This document shows, in pieces, positions 7,590 through 17,350 of a stretch of DNA of 64,000 bases (the stretch's first letter is position 1; each line of letters opens with the position of its first letter). The stretch covers positions 1 to 64,000 of the forward strand of contig CABSCP010000007.1 of assembly GCA_902476265.1 (NCBI GenBank), written 5' to 3'. The DNA comes from an uncultured Lachnospiraceae bacterium. GTDB taxonomy: Bacteria > Bacillota > Clostridia > Lachnospirales > Lachnospiraceae. The notes under the pieces were generated by a model. It saw only the letters and a program-made list of their open reading frames with translations. It was not told the origin of the DNA and did no database searches. The position numbers were made by a program, and so were the translations under genes.

Positions 7590-9194
7590 TTATTTTGCGC
7601 CCGCAAATCCGCCGTTATGGGTTTCTTTTGCCTCATAGAGGGCGGCATCGGCCGCTTTTGCCAGCGCGGCATAGTTGTCGCCCTTATGAGCGATGACAGC
7701 GCCGGAAGAGATGGTGATGGCGGGCATATTCCTTTTTGATGCTTCGACCGCGATGGAAGAATTGATATCTTCCATGATGCGTTTGGCCACGGAATAATCT
7801 CCGGTATTGGAAACAAAGATGGCAAATTCATCTCCGTGGAGCCGGGAGGCAAGGTCGGTGGTACGGATACGTCCGATGATCATCTGGGCGGTGAGTTTGA
7901 TGACCTCATCCCCGATGGAATGGCCGTAATTATCGTTGATCGCTTTAAAATGATCCCCGTCGATCATGATCAGGATGGCGCTTTCCTCGGCGGTCATTTC
8001 CTCCAGCTGTTCTGTCACGCCTTTGCGGAAGGATTTAAAATTCATCATCCCCGTCAAATCATCGATTGCCGCCGCTTTCTGGGCGGCTTTCAGAGCGATT
8101 TCCAGTCTGCGCTGGGTCTGTCCCAGTTCCACATAGGCGGCCTTTAATTCCCGGTTCCGCTGATCTTTGCTGATGCGGCTGAGGAGATAAACCAGCAGCA
8201 GCTCTAAAAGGAGAAGCGGCAGCAGCCATACCTGGACGCTGTCCTGAAACATGGAAAGCATGGGGACTAAAACCAGAAAATTGTACTGATCCCCTTTCAG
8301 CAGATAGCCGTAATAACTTTTGTTTTCTATTTTCAGGCGGAGGGCTTTTTGATTCTGACTTTTCAGACGGGAGAGCCCGGCGTCAAAATTTTGACGGAAA
8401 GCCAGGAAAGCCGTGTCGGACTGAATCTGCTCTTCCAGCTTTTCCCGCTGACTGTCCGTGAGGTCGGAACCGTTTTCCAGCGCTTCCCGGGATTCCTGTA
8501 CGGAAGCGGCGGCCTCCTCCGGGAGAACGGAAAAGCTGCCGCCCAGGTAGTCTGTGTTCGTACTGCCGATGACGGTGCCGTTGGCATCATAAATCATCAT
8601 CAGTTCACCTTTATACTCCTGCAGAGTGGTGACAAGCTTCTGAATATCCCCCATTTTGATGTCATAAGCGAAAACGGTTTCCCGGTCCGGCTGAAGCTGG
8701 GAAATGGTGGAGAGAATGTAATGGTTGGCATAACTCATATAGGGAGGCGTGAAAACGATGCTGCCGCCGCCCTGCAGGGCATCTTTGTACCAGGGACGCT
8801 CCTGGGCCACATAACCGGTGCTTTCGTATTCGGAATAAGGTGTGTTCCAACTGTATAGATATCGGTTTTGATAAAACATGTAAAGCCCGTCAAAAGTATC
8901 CCCTTCGATTTCCAGCATGACCGGGTCTATGCTTTTCAAAAAGTCCCAGATATCGTCGGGATCCGGATTGTTCCGGATCTCCCGGGAAAGAAGCTGGGCA
9001 AAGAGACGAAAGGAATGGGTATAGTTCTGCATCACCTGTTCCGTCTCTTTCATGGAGTTCTCCGCATGGGCCGCCAGACTTGTATCGATAAAACGAAGTT
9101 CTTTCTGCCGGATGACCAGTATGGCAAACAGATTGATTGCCACAAATACGATGGCATACCAGTAATTTCCAATTCTTTTGTTATTCTCTGACAT
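7590..9194 (-). CDS. Membrane sensor diguanylate cyclase (cache domain + GGDEF)
   Basis: 534 aa. Membrane segments at about 11-30 and 317-335 flank a large outer double-cache-like sensor domain. A short coiled coil then leads to a GGDEF domain (DDLTGMMNFKSF onward). The signature is HGDEF (453-457) instead of GGDEF, with the product-inhibition RxxD site present as RTTD (444-447). His at the first position is found in some active cyclases, so activity is likely but not certain. The start at 9194 is preceded by GGGGGAT; a longer frame begins at 9236 without support. It is divergent to the chemosensory operon, suggesting shared regulation. Confidence 0.9.
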   Translation of the reverse strand: MSENNKRIGNYWYAIVFVAINLFAILVIRQKELRFIDTSLAAHAENSMKETEQVMQNYTHSFRLFAQLLSREIRNNPDPDDIWDFLKSIDPVMLEIEGDTFDGLYMFYQNRYLYSWNTPYSEYESTGYVAQERPWYKDALQGGGSIVFTPPYMSYANHYILSTISQLQPDRETVFAYDIKMGDIQKLVTTLQEYKGELMMIYDANGTVIGSTNTDYLGGSFSVLPEEAAASVQESREALENGSDLTDSQREKLEEQIQSDTAFLAFRQNFDAGLSRLKSQNQKALRLKIENKSYYGYLLKGDQYNFLVLVPMLSMFQDSVQVWLLPLLLLELLLVYLLSRISKDQRNRELKAAYVELGQTQRRLEIALKAAQKAAAIDDLTGMMNFKSFRKGVTEQLEEMTAEESAILIMIDGDHFKAINDNYGHSIGDEVIKLTAQMIIGRIRTTDLASRLHGDEFAIFVSNTGDYSVAKRIMEDINSSIAVEASKRNMPAITISSGAVIAHKGDNYAALAKAADAALYEAKETHNGGFAGAK

Positions 9195-9222
9195 ATGAAT
9201 ATCCCCCAGGTTGTTTTCTATT

Positions 9223-9251
9223 ATTTTACCACACAAACGTCATTGCGTAAA
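9223..9251 (-). promoter_or_regulatory. Probable sigma-A promoter of the GGDEF gene
   Basis: On the minus strand TTTACG, 17 bases, TAAAAT, about 25 bases before the start codon of the sensor cyclase. Confidence 0.4.
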
Positions 9252-9359
9252 ACAAAAAATAAAAAAATAGAAAAATAACTGAAAAAGAAACATTCTTACA
9301 GAAAATAGTGACTGTATGGTAAAAAAGTAATAAAAACAGTTATTTATCTGATATCATGC

Positions 9360-9388
9360 TTGTACTTTTTGTCGAAATACAGTATTAT
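9360..9388 (+). promoter_or_regulatory. Candidate promoter of the chemosensory operon
   Basis: TTGTAC, 17 bases, TATTAT. It lies about 155 bases before the first che gene and about 15 bases before a terminator-like hairpin, so transcripts would meet that hairpin first. The rest of 9195-9543 holds no gene that I can support. Confidence 0.4.
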
Positions 9389-9403
9389 AATAAAGAAGGG
9401 AAA

Positions 9404-9446
9404 CCGCGCGGTCGCACCACGTAATGGCGGACTGCGCGGCGTTTTT
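9404..9446 (+). terminator. Leader hairpin with T run upstream of che operon
   Basis: CCGCGCGGTC (9404-9413) pairs with GACTGCGCGG (9430-9439) with one G-T pair, followed by CGTTTTT. It looks like an intrinsic terminator placed in the 5' leader rather than after a gene. It may be an attenuator or the end of a short RNA. Confidence 0.6.
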
Positions 9447-9543
9447 ATAGTTATCTTACAGAAAACATGTGTAATCGTTTTCTGTTATCCGGTTTATGGA
9501 ACAGCTGTTTTGACGCGGTCCGGCCGGAGGAGGAAAGGAAGGA

Positions 9544-10353
9544 ATGCCGATGGCAGGATCGGATGATTTATATATGTTGTTTTCCAGTGGAGGCTTCCGG
9601 TTTGGAATTCCGATCCCGTGGGTACAGAGAACTGCCGGGGCGGATGAGAAAACCCAATGGCCGGTCTGGGATTTTTCAGAGGAAAAAGGCGGCTGCAGGT
9701 TGCAGGAACGGAAATATCTGATTTTTCTGGAACGGAAGGAATGCCGTTTGTGCCTGGCGGCGGAGGAAATAGAAGGAATATGGCAGCGGGAGACAGCTGT
9801 CGGTTATTATTTATCGGAACCGGTTGTCTGGAACAAGAACCGGTATCTGGAAGAGGCGGTATTTCAGGATATGCCGGAGGAAAAGGATGAAAAGACGATA
9901 TTTTTGCTGAATCCGGAGATTTTATACAAATTTGTGCAGGAACGTTCCGAAAGGCAGGAGTCAGGGCGGCAGCCCTGTGAAGAAAAAGAGGAGATTCTGT
10001 CACAGTCGGAAGAAGTAGAGGAAGAGGAACGGGAACTGGAAGACTGTCTGGAAGTGCGGACGGGGGATATGCTGCTTTATGTGGCCAAGGAAAGCGTCAG
10101 GGCCGTTGTGGGAAGACCGAAGATCTGGGAGATTCCTCAGACACGGCCCCACATTCTGGGCATATCATTTTATGAAGGCAGCCCTGTGATTTATTATCGG
10201 TTTGAAGAAGTACAGAAAGCGGACTGCGGGATCATCATCAGGGCAAAGGGAATATTTTACGCCGGTATTGCAGCGCAGACAGCCGGCACGCAAAGAAAGG
10301 TATCCGGCCGGTTTGTGACGCTTATGCCGGGAGTTTGGGTGAAAAAAGAGTGA
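9544..10353 (+). CDS. Divergent CheW-like protein
   Basis: 269 aa, first gene of the chemosensory operon, with a strong ribosome site (GGAGGAGGAAAGGAAGG). The first 110 residues (FSSGGFRFGIPIPWVQR) and the last 90 (VRTGDMLLYVAKESVRAVVG, then HILGISFYEGSPVIYYR) each look like degenerate CheW/SH3-like folds, joined by a Glu-rich linker (about 140-175). CheW domains couple receptors to CheA. The sequence is far from classical CheW, which is also present at the end of the operon, so this may be a second, specialised adaptor. It overlaps cheR by a GTGA junction. Confidence 0.6.
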   Translation: MPMAGSDDLYMLFSSGGFRFGIPIPWVQRTAGADEKTQWPVWDFSEEKGGCRLQERKYLIFLERKECRLCLAAEEIEGIWQRETAVGYYLSEPVVWNKNRYLEEAVFQDMPEEKDEKTIFLLNPEILYKFVQERSERQESGRQPCEEKEEILSQSEEVEEEERELEDCLEVRTGDMLLYVAKESVRAVVGRPKIWEIPQTRPHILGISFYEGSPVIYYRFEEVQKADCGIIIRAKGIFYAGIAAQTAGTQRKVSGRFVTLMPGVWVKKE

Positions 10354-11174
10354 TCAGGCTAAACGAACAGGAATTTCAGGATATTGCCGGATTTATCAGA
10401 CAGAAATACGGGATTAACCTGGACAAAAAAAAGGTCTTAATCGAGTGCAGGATGAGCAGGGAGCTGGAGGGGAAAGGGATTCGTTCCTTTTCGGAATATC
10501 TGGAGCTTTTAAAAAAGGACACCACCGGCAGCATTGCGGATGAAATGGTCAACAGCCTGACTACAAATTATACATATTTCATGAGGGAACCGAAGCATTT
10601 TGAATTTTTGAACAGCAGGATTTTTCCGGAATTATTCGAAAGGTATAAGAGCAACCTGTGCAGCATCTGGTGCGCGGGCTGTTCCACAGGGGAAGAATGT
10701 TATACGCTGGCGATGCTTCTTTGGGACTATCGGGAAAGGAGCAGCATACCGCTGAATTTTTGGATCACGGCTTCCGACATTTCAAAGAAAGTTCTGGAAA
10801 AGGCCGAGCAGGGGATTTATCCGATACGGGAACTGGAGGAAGTGCCTCCCGTCTGGCGCAGCAAATATTGTCATATACAGCCGGACGGAAAGCAGTTTTG
10901 CGTGGATGAGAGCCTGAAGCGCATCATACGTTTCCGGTATCAGAATCTGCTGGAAGTTCCGCCGGGTTCCGAGAAATATGATCTGATCCTGTGCCGGAAT
11001 GTGATGATCTATTTTGACAGGGAATCCAAAAGACAGCTGATCCGTATGCTGGAAGACAGCCTGAATCCGGGCGGGTATCTTCTGATCGGTCACGCGGAAC
11101 TGCTGACCGGTGAGGAGACACGGCTGGAAAGTGTATATCCGGCAGTATACAGAATGCCGCGGCGGAATAAATGA
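10350..11174 (+). CDS. cheR: Chemotaxis protein methyltransferase CheR
   Basis: 274 aa from the GTG at 10350, which overlaps the previous stop as GTGA; a TTG at 10335 is possible. The N-terminal helical domain includes IRQKYGINLDKKKVLIECRM. The SAM domain has NSLTTNYTYFMREPKHFEF, WCAGCSTGEECYTLAMLL and YDLILCRNVMIYFD. It transfers methyl groups from SAM to glutamates of the receptor to set its sensitivity. No cheB esterase accompanies it here, which is unusual. Confidence 0.93.
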   Translation: MIRLNEQEFQDIAGFIRQKYGINLDKKKVLIECRMSRELEGKGIRSFSEYLELLKKDTTGSIADEMVNSLTTNYTYFMREPKHFEFLNSRIFPELFERYKSNLCSIWCAGCSTGEECYTLAMLLWDYRERSSIPLNFWITASDISKKVLEKAEQGIYPIRELEEVPPVWRSKYCHIQPDGKQFCVDESLKRIIRFRYQNLLEVPPGSEKYDLILCRNVMIYFDRESKRQLIRMLEDSLNPGGYLLIGHAELLTGEETRLESVYPAVYRMPRRNK

Positions 11175-11198
11175 GGGGAAGAGAAGGAGAAACGGGGA

Positions 11199-11579
11199 AT
11201 GAAAGGGAAAATTTTAATTGTGGATGATGCCATGTTCATGAGAAGAGTGATCAGAAAAGCTCTTGAGAGCAACGGGTATGAGAATATTGTGGAGGCCGCT
11301 GACGGACAGCATGCCCTGGAAGCATACCGGATAGAAAAGCCGGACCTGGTGCTTTTGGACATCACAATGCCGGATATGTCCGGTTTGGATGTGCTGGAAA
11401 AGATTCTGCAGTCGGATCCTATGGCGAAGGTGATCATGTGCTCTGCCTTAGGCCAGGAGTCGGTGGTACAGAAGGCGCTGGGGACCGGCGCGCTGGATTT
11501 TGCAGTGAAGCCTTTTAAGCCCGAGGTATTGATGAAAATTGTGGACTATCATATGCAGAATCAGGAGAGTGGGAAATAA
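11199..11579 (+). CDS. cheY: CheY-type response regulator
   Basis: 126 aa stand-alone receiver. The acidic pocket is D9/D10, the phospho-acceptor is D54 (VLLDITMPDMSG), a Ser sits in MCSALG, and the Lys is in AVKPFKP. It would carry the CheA signal. In flagellated bacteria the target is the motor switch; none is encoded here, so it may act on a pilus motor or serve as a phosphate sink. It lies directly before the receptor gene (TAA then ATG). Confidence 0.9.
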   Translation: MKGKILIVDDAMFMRRVIRKALESNGYENIVEAADGQHALEAYRIEKPDLVLLDITMPDMSGLDVLEKILQSDPMAKVIMCSALGQESVVQKALGTGALDFAVKPFKPEVLMKIVDYHMQNQESGK

Positions 11580-13256
11580 ATGAAGGAACGACTGAAAAAT
11601 TACAGCGTGGGGAAGAAACTGATTGTGGCATTTGCGGTCATCATCTTGATGTACGGCCTCACAGTCGGCGTTTCCGTAGTGAATTTTATAGAGATGTCAG
11701 AAGAGATGCAGACGTTTTATGACGGCGCATTTTCCAATGTGGAGAATGCAAAATCCATGTCCGCCAGCCTGCAGAAAGTGGGGAAATATATTACACTGCT
11801 GGCTTCGGGAGAAGCGTTTGGCGATAAAGAAGAAATGCTGGCAGAGGTGGAGCAGCTTGCCCGGGAGGAAGAAGAGCGGATGGCGCTTTTGGAACAGGGC
11901 AGCGCCGGTGCTTGGGAAAACATTGCGCAGCTGCGCAGTCAGTTTGATCAGCTGGCCTATATCAGAGGGCAGTTGACGGAAGCGGTGAAATCAAGCGACA
12001 GGGGATTGGTGATGGAACAATATATCAGCCTTTATCAACCCCAGGCAGAAACGGTATCCGACCTGCTGGATGAGGTGGCGGATATATCCTCCAGGGACGC
12101 GGCGGCAAATCTCGCTGCCGTCCGGGAGAAAAACAGGGACATTGTCTGGATGGTGCTTCTTTTGTCGGTGGTGATTATTGCCATTACTGTAGTGCTTTGC
12201 ATCGCGATTACGCGCAGCCTTGTGAGACCCATCAGGCAGCTGCAGAAAGCGGCAAATACCATTGCAGCCGGACAGCTGCAGGTGGATCTGAAATATCGGG
12301 CTTCCAATGAACTGGGACAGCTGGCGGACGATATGCGGGCTACGGCAGATGCCCTGCGCCTGTATGTGTCGGAGGTGCAGAGGGGGCTGATGGAATTGGG
12401 ACAGGGGAATTTGGACTATCACAGCCAAGTGGACTTCCGTGGCGATTTCATGGCGCTTCGGGATTCCCTCCGGGAGATCGCGCGTCTTTTAAAGGAGTCC
12501 ATGCAGCAGATCGCAAGCAGCGCGGAACAGGTTTCCGTGGGGGCGGAACAGGTTTCAAACGGCGCCCAGGCGCTGGCCCGGGGCGCCTCCGAACAGGCGG
12601 GATCGGTAGAAGAGCTGGCGGCGAGCATCAATGATATTGCGGACAGCGTGAGGGACAATGCCGAGAGCGCGGTGAAGTCCAGCGAATATGCAAATGTGGT
12701 GAGGCAACGGATTACAGAAAGCAATGAACAGATGCAGGAGCTTTTGGAGGCCATCGGTCTGATTCGCGACAACTCCATTAAGAGTATGGACATCGTTAAG
12801 GAAATAGAAGATATTGCTTTTCAGACCAATATCCTTTCTCTGAATGCTTCTGTGGAAGCGGCCAGGGCAGGGGAAGCGGGAAGAGGATTTTCCGTGGTGG
12901 CTTCCGAGATCCGGAGACTGGCGGCCAGAACAACAGAGGCCTCCAGGCGCACCACGGAACTGATTGAAAAAAATTCCCTGATGGTGGAAGAGGGAAGCGA
13001 TAAGGTAAATGGTACGGCAAAGAAACTCCATAGTTCTATGGAGGGAGCCCGTCAGGCAGACAGCATGATGCAGAAGATTTCAGAAGTTTCCGTACAGCAG
13101 GCCGATGCGATTGCGCAGATCAGAAAGAGCGTGGAACTGATTTCCGATATTGTACAGGGAAATTCGGCCACTTCCGAAGAAAGTGCCGCGGCCAGTGAGG
13201 AACTTTCGGCCCAGGCGCAGATTTTGAAGGAACTCGTGGAACGGTTTGAGTTTTAA
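11580..13256 (+). CDS. Methyl-accepting chemotaxis receptor
   Basis: 558 aa. Membrane segments lie at about 14-36 and 187-208. The outer domain between them is helical (four-helix-bundle type). A HAMP domain (about 208-262) is followed by the long coiled coil with the signalling tip [20 protein letters not shown] near residue 410. The C-terminus ends VERFEF and lacks a clear CheR-tethering pentapeptide. It is the only receptor in the window and the likely partner of the CheA and CheW proteins in the same operon. The ligand is unknown. Confidence 0.94.
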   Translation: MKERLKNYSVGKKLIVAFAVIILMYGLTVGVSVVNFIEMSEEMQTFYDGAFSNVENAKSMSASLQKVGKYITLLASGEAFGDKEEMLAEVEQLAREEEERMALLEQGSAGAWENIAQLRSQFDQLAYIRGQLTEAVKSSDRGLVMEQYISLYQPQAETVSDLLDEVADISSRDAAANLAAVREKNRDIVWMVLLLSVVIIAITVVLCIAITRSLVRPIRQLQKAANTIAAGQLQVDLKYRASNELGQLADDMRATADALRLYVSEVQRGLMELGQGNLDYHSQVDFRGDFMALRDSLREIARLLKESMQQIASSAEQVSVGAEQVSNGAQALARGASEQAGSVEELAASINDIADSVRDNAESAVKSSEYANVVRQRITESNEQMQELLEAIGLIRDNSIKSMDIVKEIEDIAFQTNILSLNASVEAARAGEAGRGFSVVASEIRRLAARTTEASRRTTELIEKNSLMVEEGSDKVNGTAKKLHSSMEGARQADSMMQKISEVSVQQADAIAQIRKSVELISDIVQGNSATSEESAAASEELSAQAQILKELVERFEF

Positions 13257-13279
13257 AAAGGCAGGATGTGAGGGAAAAG

Positions 13280-13891
13280 ATGGGAAAGTTTGGAAATATG
13301 GATGAAGTTTCCAAAGACATTCTTCAGGAACTGGGAAATATCGGCACCGGAAATGCGGTAACGGCGCTGACTCAGCTGGTGGGATGTCCGGTGGAAATGG
13401 AGGTCCCGATTTTAAAAATTCTGGGGTATCAGGAAATTACCGAGATTCTGCGGGCGGCGGAAGAACTGCAGACAGCGGTTCTGATCGAAATGAAGGGGGA
13501 GGCGCAGGGGTTGTTCCTTTTCCTTTTAAGCGAGTCTTTTACAGAGAAAATCCTGAATATGGCGGTGGAAGAAAAGGACCGGAGCATCCTTTCCCTGGAT
13601 GAACTTGACCAGTCTTTCTTACGAGAACTGGGCAATATCATGTGCGGTTCCTATATCAGAGCGCTGGGAGACATGCTGGAACTGGAACTGATGGTGGAAG
13701 TGCCGGACATGTGTGTGGATATGGGAGGAGCGGTGCTGGGAACCATGCTGCCTCGTTTCCTGAATGTGAGTGACGACATTCTGATGATCGATAATACCTT
13801 CCGCATGGGAGGAGAAGTCTTTTACGGAAAGATTCTTTTCATGCCGGAATTTGAAGATCTGGAAACCCTGTTTTCCGGACTTGGGGTATAG
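13280..13891 (+). CDS. cheC: CheC-type CheY-phosphate phosphatase
   Basis: About 203 aa from ATG 13280 (GAGGG upstream; GTG 13268 is an alternative). Two copies of the CheC/FliY active-site pattern are visible: ILQELGNIGTGNAV near the start and FLRELGNIMCGSYI near residue 118. The first keeps the E-x2-N pair expected for CheY-P hydrolysis; the second keeps E and N as well. CheC usually binds CheD, encoded three bases downstream, to link adaptation with CheY-P level. Confidence 0.9.
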   Translation: MGKFGNMDEVSKDILQELGNIGTGNAVTALTQLVGCPVEMEVPILKILGYQEITEILRAAEELQTAVLIEMKGEAQGLFLFLLSESFTEKILNMAVEEKDRSILSLDELDQSFLRELGNIMCGSYIRALGDMLELELMVEVPDMCVDMGGAVLGTMLPRFLNVSDDILMIDNTFRMGGEVFYGKILFMPEFEDLETLFSGLGV

Positions 13892-13894
13892 CGT

Positions 13895-14371
13895 ATGGAT
13901 CGTATTGTCGTGGGGATTGCAGAAGGAAAGACTGCCTTTGGCGGTCAGGAACTGATCTCTTATGCGCTGGGATCCTGCGTAGGGGTCTGTCTCTATGACC
14001 CGGCCAAGAAAATAGCCGGATTGGCGCATATTGTACTGCCCCATAAAGGATTTTCCCAATCTTCTGAAAACGCATATAAATTTGCGGACGAAGGGACCCG
14101 GGCCCTTTTGGAGGAAATGGTCCGGCTGGGGGCGGCTCGCAGCCGGATTTATGCAAAGATCGCCGGAGGGGCAAAGATGTTTGCCACGGCCAACAATGTA
14201 TGGGAAATCGGGGAAAAGAATGTGGAGGCGGTAAAGGAAATTCTGAAAGAAGAAAAGATCAGTCTTCTTGCAGAAGATACCGGTAAAAATTACGGACGGA
14301 CAATCCGCTTTACGGCGGTTGACGGGAAACTGGAAATCAGTACGGTAAGGCATATTCCTATCGTGATCTGA
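13895..14371 (+). CDS. cheD: Chemoreceptor glutamine deamidase CheD
   Basis: 158 aa. The catalytic Cys is in ALGSCVGVCLYD and the His in LAHIVLPH, with the conserved KIAGGAKMF and GRTIRFTA motifs. CheD deamidates receptor glutamines to glutamates, creating CheR substrates, and is held or released by CheC. With cheB missing, CheC/CheD may be the main adaptation module. Confidence 0.94.
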   Translation: MDRIVVGIAEGKTAFGGQELISYALGSCVGVCLYDPAKKIAGLAHIVLPHKGFSQSSENAYKFADEGTRALLEEMVRLGAARSRIYAKIAGGAKMFATANNVWEIGEKNVEAVKEILKEEKISLLAEDTGKNYGRTIRFTAVDGKLEISTVRHIPIVI

Positions 14372-14390
14372 TCAGAATCGGAGGAGAGAG

Positions 14391-15344
14391 ATGGATACAG
14401 AAAACAGGCAGATTGTTTTGGCGGTGGACGACAGTTTAATGATCTGCGCACAAATTGAAGCGGCGCTGAAAAAGGAAGATATCAGCCTTTATATGGCCCA
14501 TGACGGGAAGACAGCGCTGGATATGGTGAACCGGTATCAGCCGGATCTGATCCTTTTGGATGTGGTGCTGCCGGATACGAACGGATACCAGCTGTTTGAG
14601 GAGTTAAAAAAGGCCGGACCGGAGCAAATGATCATCATGTTCCTGACCGCCAGGGACGGGGAAGAGGACGTGGTGAGAGGGCTGACGGTAGGGGCCTGCG
14701 ACTATATAAAAAAGCCTTTTGCAAAAGAGGAACTCCGCCTTCTGGTGAATGCCCGTCTCCGGATGAAAAAGCAGACGGATGAGCTGCACAGGAAAAACAG
14801 GGAACTGGAAAATGACATGGAGAAGCTGAATACCATGGCAGTCCGGGATGGCCTTACGGGACTATTCAACCGCAGATATGTCATAGGGGACCTTGTGGAT
14901 GACATCAAAAACTGCAGCGCGGAATCAAAAAAAGAAACCGTTCTCATCATGGCGGATATTGATGATTTTAAAAAGGTGAACGATACCTATGGCCACGATG
15001 CAGGGGATATGGCCCTGGTCTGTGTTTCCCATATTCTGGAGGAGATCTGCAGCGAACACAAGGTGGTCCGTTGGGGAGGAGAAGAGTTCATGGTGGTTCT
15101 CTTTGATGTGAGCCGGTCGGAGGCCTTTGAGATCAGTGAAAGAATCCGCAGGGAAGTGGAAGATTTCACGATGTATTATGGGGACAGCCAGTTTAAATGC
15201 ACATTGACTTTGGGCCTGCATGTGTACCGGGAGGAGCAGGGGATCGAGGAAAATTCCCGCTGCGTGGATACAGCGCTTTACAGGGGGAAAAGGAGCGGAA
15301 AAAACTGCAGTATCTGGTATGAACAGGCAGGGGGAGAAAGATGA
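14391..15344 (+). CDS. Response regulator with GGDEF output (PleD/WspR-like)
   Basis: 317 aa. The receiver domain (1-120) has D13/D14 and phospho-acceptor D57 (ILLDVVLPDTNGY). The GGDEF domain (about 160-310) has DGLTGLFNRR and RWGGEEF near 227-231. The RxxD inhibition site is absent (CSEH at that place). It should make cyclic-di-GMP when phosphorylated, most simply by the CheA whose gene overlaps its stop by four bases. This gives the che operon a second-messenger output like the Wsp system of pseudomonads, by analogy only. Confidence 0.92.
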   Translation: MDTENRQIVLAVDDSLMICAQIEAALKKEDISLYMAHDGKTALDMVNRYQPDLILLDVVLPDTNGYQLFEELKKAGPEQMIIMFLTARDGEEDVVRGLTVGACDYIKKPFAKEELRLLVNARLRMKKQTDELHRKNRELENDMEKLNTMAVRDGLTGLFNRRYVIGDLVDDIKNCSAESKKETVLIMADIDDFKKVNDTYGHDAGDMALVCVSHILEEICSEHKVVRWGGEEFMVVLFDVSRSEAFEISERIRREVEDFTMYYGDSQFKCTLTLGLHVYREEQGIEENSRCVDTALYRGKRSGKNCSIWYEQAGGER

Positions 15345-17350
15345 GTTATTTTGATGCGGATGCCCGGGAAATGCTGGAAGTATATCTTCTGGAAACCAGA
15401 CAGCTTTTGGGACAGCTGGGAGAGGTACTTCTGGAAGCGGAAAATAAAAAAACGTTTACCAAAGAGGATATCAATACGGTTTTCCGTATTATGCACACGA
15501 TAAAGAGTTCTTCCGCGATGATGGGATTAAAGGGGATTTCCAGTCTTTCTCACAGGCTGGAGGACCTTTTTTCCTATTACAGAGATCATTTTTCCATGGT
15601 GGAGCAGGTTGGGCAGGAGATGTTTGACCTGCTCTTTGCGGCGTCTGATTTTTTGGAAGGGGAAATGGGCCGGATGAGCGGGGAGGATTACGAGCCCGCG
15701 GGCACCGGACAACTGGAGGGCGAGGTACAGCGCTGGCTGGACAATGCCGCTTTGGAGAGCAAAAATGCAGCGCAGGCGGACGGAGAGGGGACAAAGGGCG
15801 AAGAAGGGGAAGAAAAGCGCAGGAACTCTGTCGCAGCGTCTGTGCCGAAAGAATTCAGGCAAAAGAGCGGAACGGTGGTACATATCCTTTTGGAAAAGGG
15901 CTGCAGAATGGAAAATGTGCGGGCCTTTATGCTGGCGCGGCAGATCGGCGGACTTTGCAGCGTGGTGGAAACGTTCCCGAAAGATCTGGAGAAGTCAAAG
16001 GAAAGCGCCGCCTATATAGAAAAGAACGGTGTGTTTTTCCGGTTTGAAACGGAGGATAAGGAAAAAGTCATAGAATCCCTGAAAAAAGGACTGTTCGTGG
16101 CAGAATGTGAAGTGGTCTGGGAAAAGCATACGGATGCAGGCAGGCCTGCAGCGCCCGAGAACAAAGAGGCGGAATTTTTGAGTGTGCGCACAGACCGCCT
16201 GGACCGACTTCAGGATTTGTCCGCAGAGCTCATCATCCGAATCGGCACGCTGGAAAGCCGTCTGAACGAACTGGGACTGGAGGAACTAAAGGAAGGGTCT
16301 GTCCATCAGCTGGAGCGGCTGATCGGAGATGTGGAAAGAACCGTGATGGAGATGCGCCTGGTGCCGGTATCCGGCCTCGTGCCGAAGTTCAGACGTATTC
16401 TGCGGGATATGTGCAGGGACCAGGGGAAAGAAGCGGAGCTGGTGGTGGAGTGCACGGATATCGAAGCGGATAAAAGCGTGGTGGAATATTGTTCCGACCT
16501 GCTCATCCATATTTTGAGAAATGCCATGGATCATGGCATTGAAAGCGTGCAGGAGAGGATGGAGGCTGGTAAGGATCGAAAAGGGACCATCACTTTTAAA
16601 GCGGAAGTGACCATCGGGGAGCTGCTTTTGTCCATCAGTGACGACGGCAGGGGGATTGATGAAAAAAAGGTGCTTCGGCGCGCCCGGGAAAAGGACCTTC
16701 TGGTAAAGCCGGAAGCGGAATATGAAACAAAAGATATTTATGAACTGATCTTAAAACCGGGATTCACCACAAACGTGGAGGTGACGGAATATTCCGGAAG
16801 AGGTGTAGGACTTGATGTGGTGAAAAGCATCCTGGAGGATGTGGGAGGCCATCTGTATATCTCTTCCCAAAACGGCGGCGGGAGCACCTTTACGGTGACG
16901 GTGCCCATGTCCCTGGCAACGGTGGAATGCGCCAGGTTTGCGGTGGACGGCTATTGCTTTTCCGTTCCGGCCAGACAGGTTTTCGGTTACGTGGATTATG
17001 AAGCGTTGAAAAAGGAAATACAGACCGTGGGAGGACGGGAGTATATTGCGATGGAAAACCGGATGGTTCCCGTGGTGGATCTCCGGAAATTTTACGGACT
17101 GGAAGGGGAAACGCCGGACAGCTCCATCCTGCTTTATGCAAAAGGGATGGAGAAGAACTGCTGTATCCTTATTGACAGCGTATTCCGGCAGAAAAGAATT
17201 GTGAATAAACCGCTGCCTCCGCTGCTGGGGACAGATTTTAAGGAAAAAACCGGGATCTGCGGCTGCAGCATTATGGGAGACGGTACGTTGTGTGCGGCGC
17301 TGGATATTGAAATCCTGGCCGGACGATATGGGGAAGGAGAACGGAAATGA
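15341..17350 (+). CDS. cheA: Chemotaxis histidine kinase CheA
   Basis: 669 aa. The P1 Hpt domain carries phospho-His H52 (IMHTIKSSSAMMGL). A P2-like domain lies at about 170-265, P3 dimerisation at about 285-350, the P4 ATPase with N box ILRNAMDHGIES (near 391), G1 SDDGRGID (near 430) and G2 GRGVGLDVV (near 486), and the P5 CheW-like domain ends the protein. All domains look intact. It overlaps the REC-GGDEF stop and the cheW start by four bases each, showing tight translational coupling. Confidence 0.96.
   Translation: MSYFDADAREMLEVYLLETRQLLGQLGEVLLEAENKKTFTKEDINTVFRIMHTIKSSSAMMGLKGISSLSHRLEDLFSYYRDHFSMVEQVGQEMFDLLFAASDFLEGEMGRMSGEDYEPAGTGQLEGEVQRWLDNAALESKNAAQADGEGTKGEEGEEKRRNSVAASVPKEFRQKSGTVVHILLEKGCRMENVRAFMLARQIGGLCSVVETFPKDLEKSKESAAYIEKNGVFFRFETEDKEKVIESLKKGLFVAECEVVWEKHTDAGRPAAPENKEAEFLSVRTDRLDRLQDLSAELIIRIGTLESRLNELGLEELKEGSVHQLERLIGDVERTVMEMRLVPVSGLVPKFRRILRDMCRDQGKEAELVVECTDIEADKSVVEYCSDLLIHILRNAMDHGIESVQERMEAGKDRKGTITFKAEVTIGELLLSISDDGRGIDEKKVLRRAREKDLLVKPEAEYETKDIYELILKPGFTTNVEVTEYSGRGVGLDVVKSILEDVGGHLYISSQNGGGSTFTVTVPMSLATVECARFAVDGYCFSVPARQVFGYVDYEALKKEIQTVGGREYIAMENRMVPVVDLRKFYGLEGETPDSSILLYAKGMEKNCCILIDSVFRQKRIVNKPLPPLLGTDFKEKTGICGCSIMGDGTLCAALDIEILAGRYGEGERK

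Noticed and set aside
9237..9543. c-di-GMP (GEMM) riboswitch before the che operon
   Set aside because: The genes made it plausible, but I could not find the conserved GEMM core; the hairpin here looks like a plain terminator.
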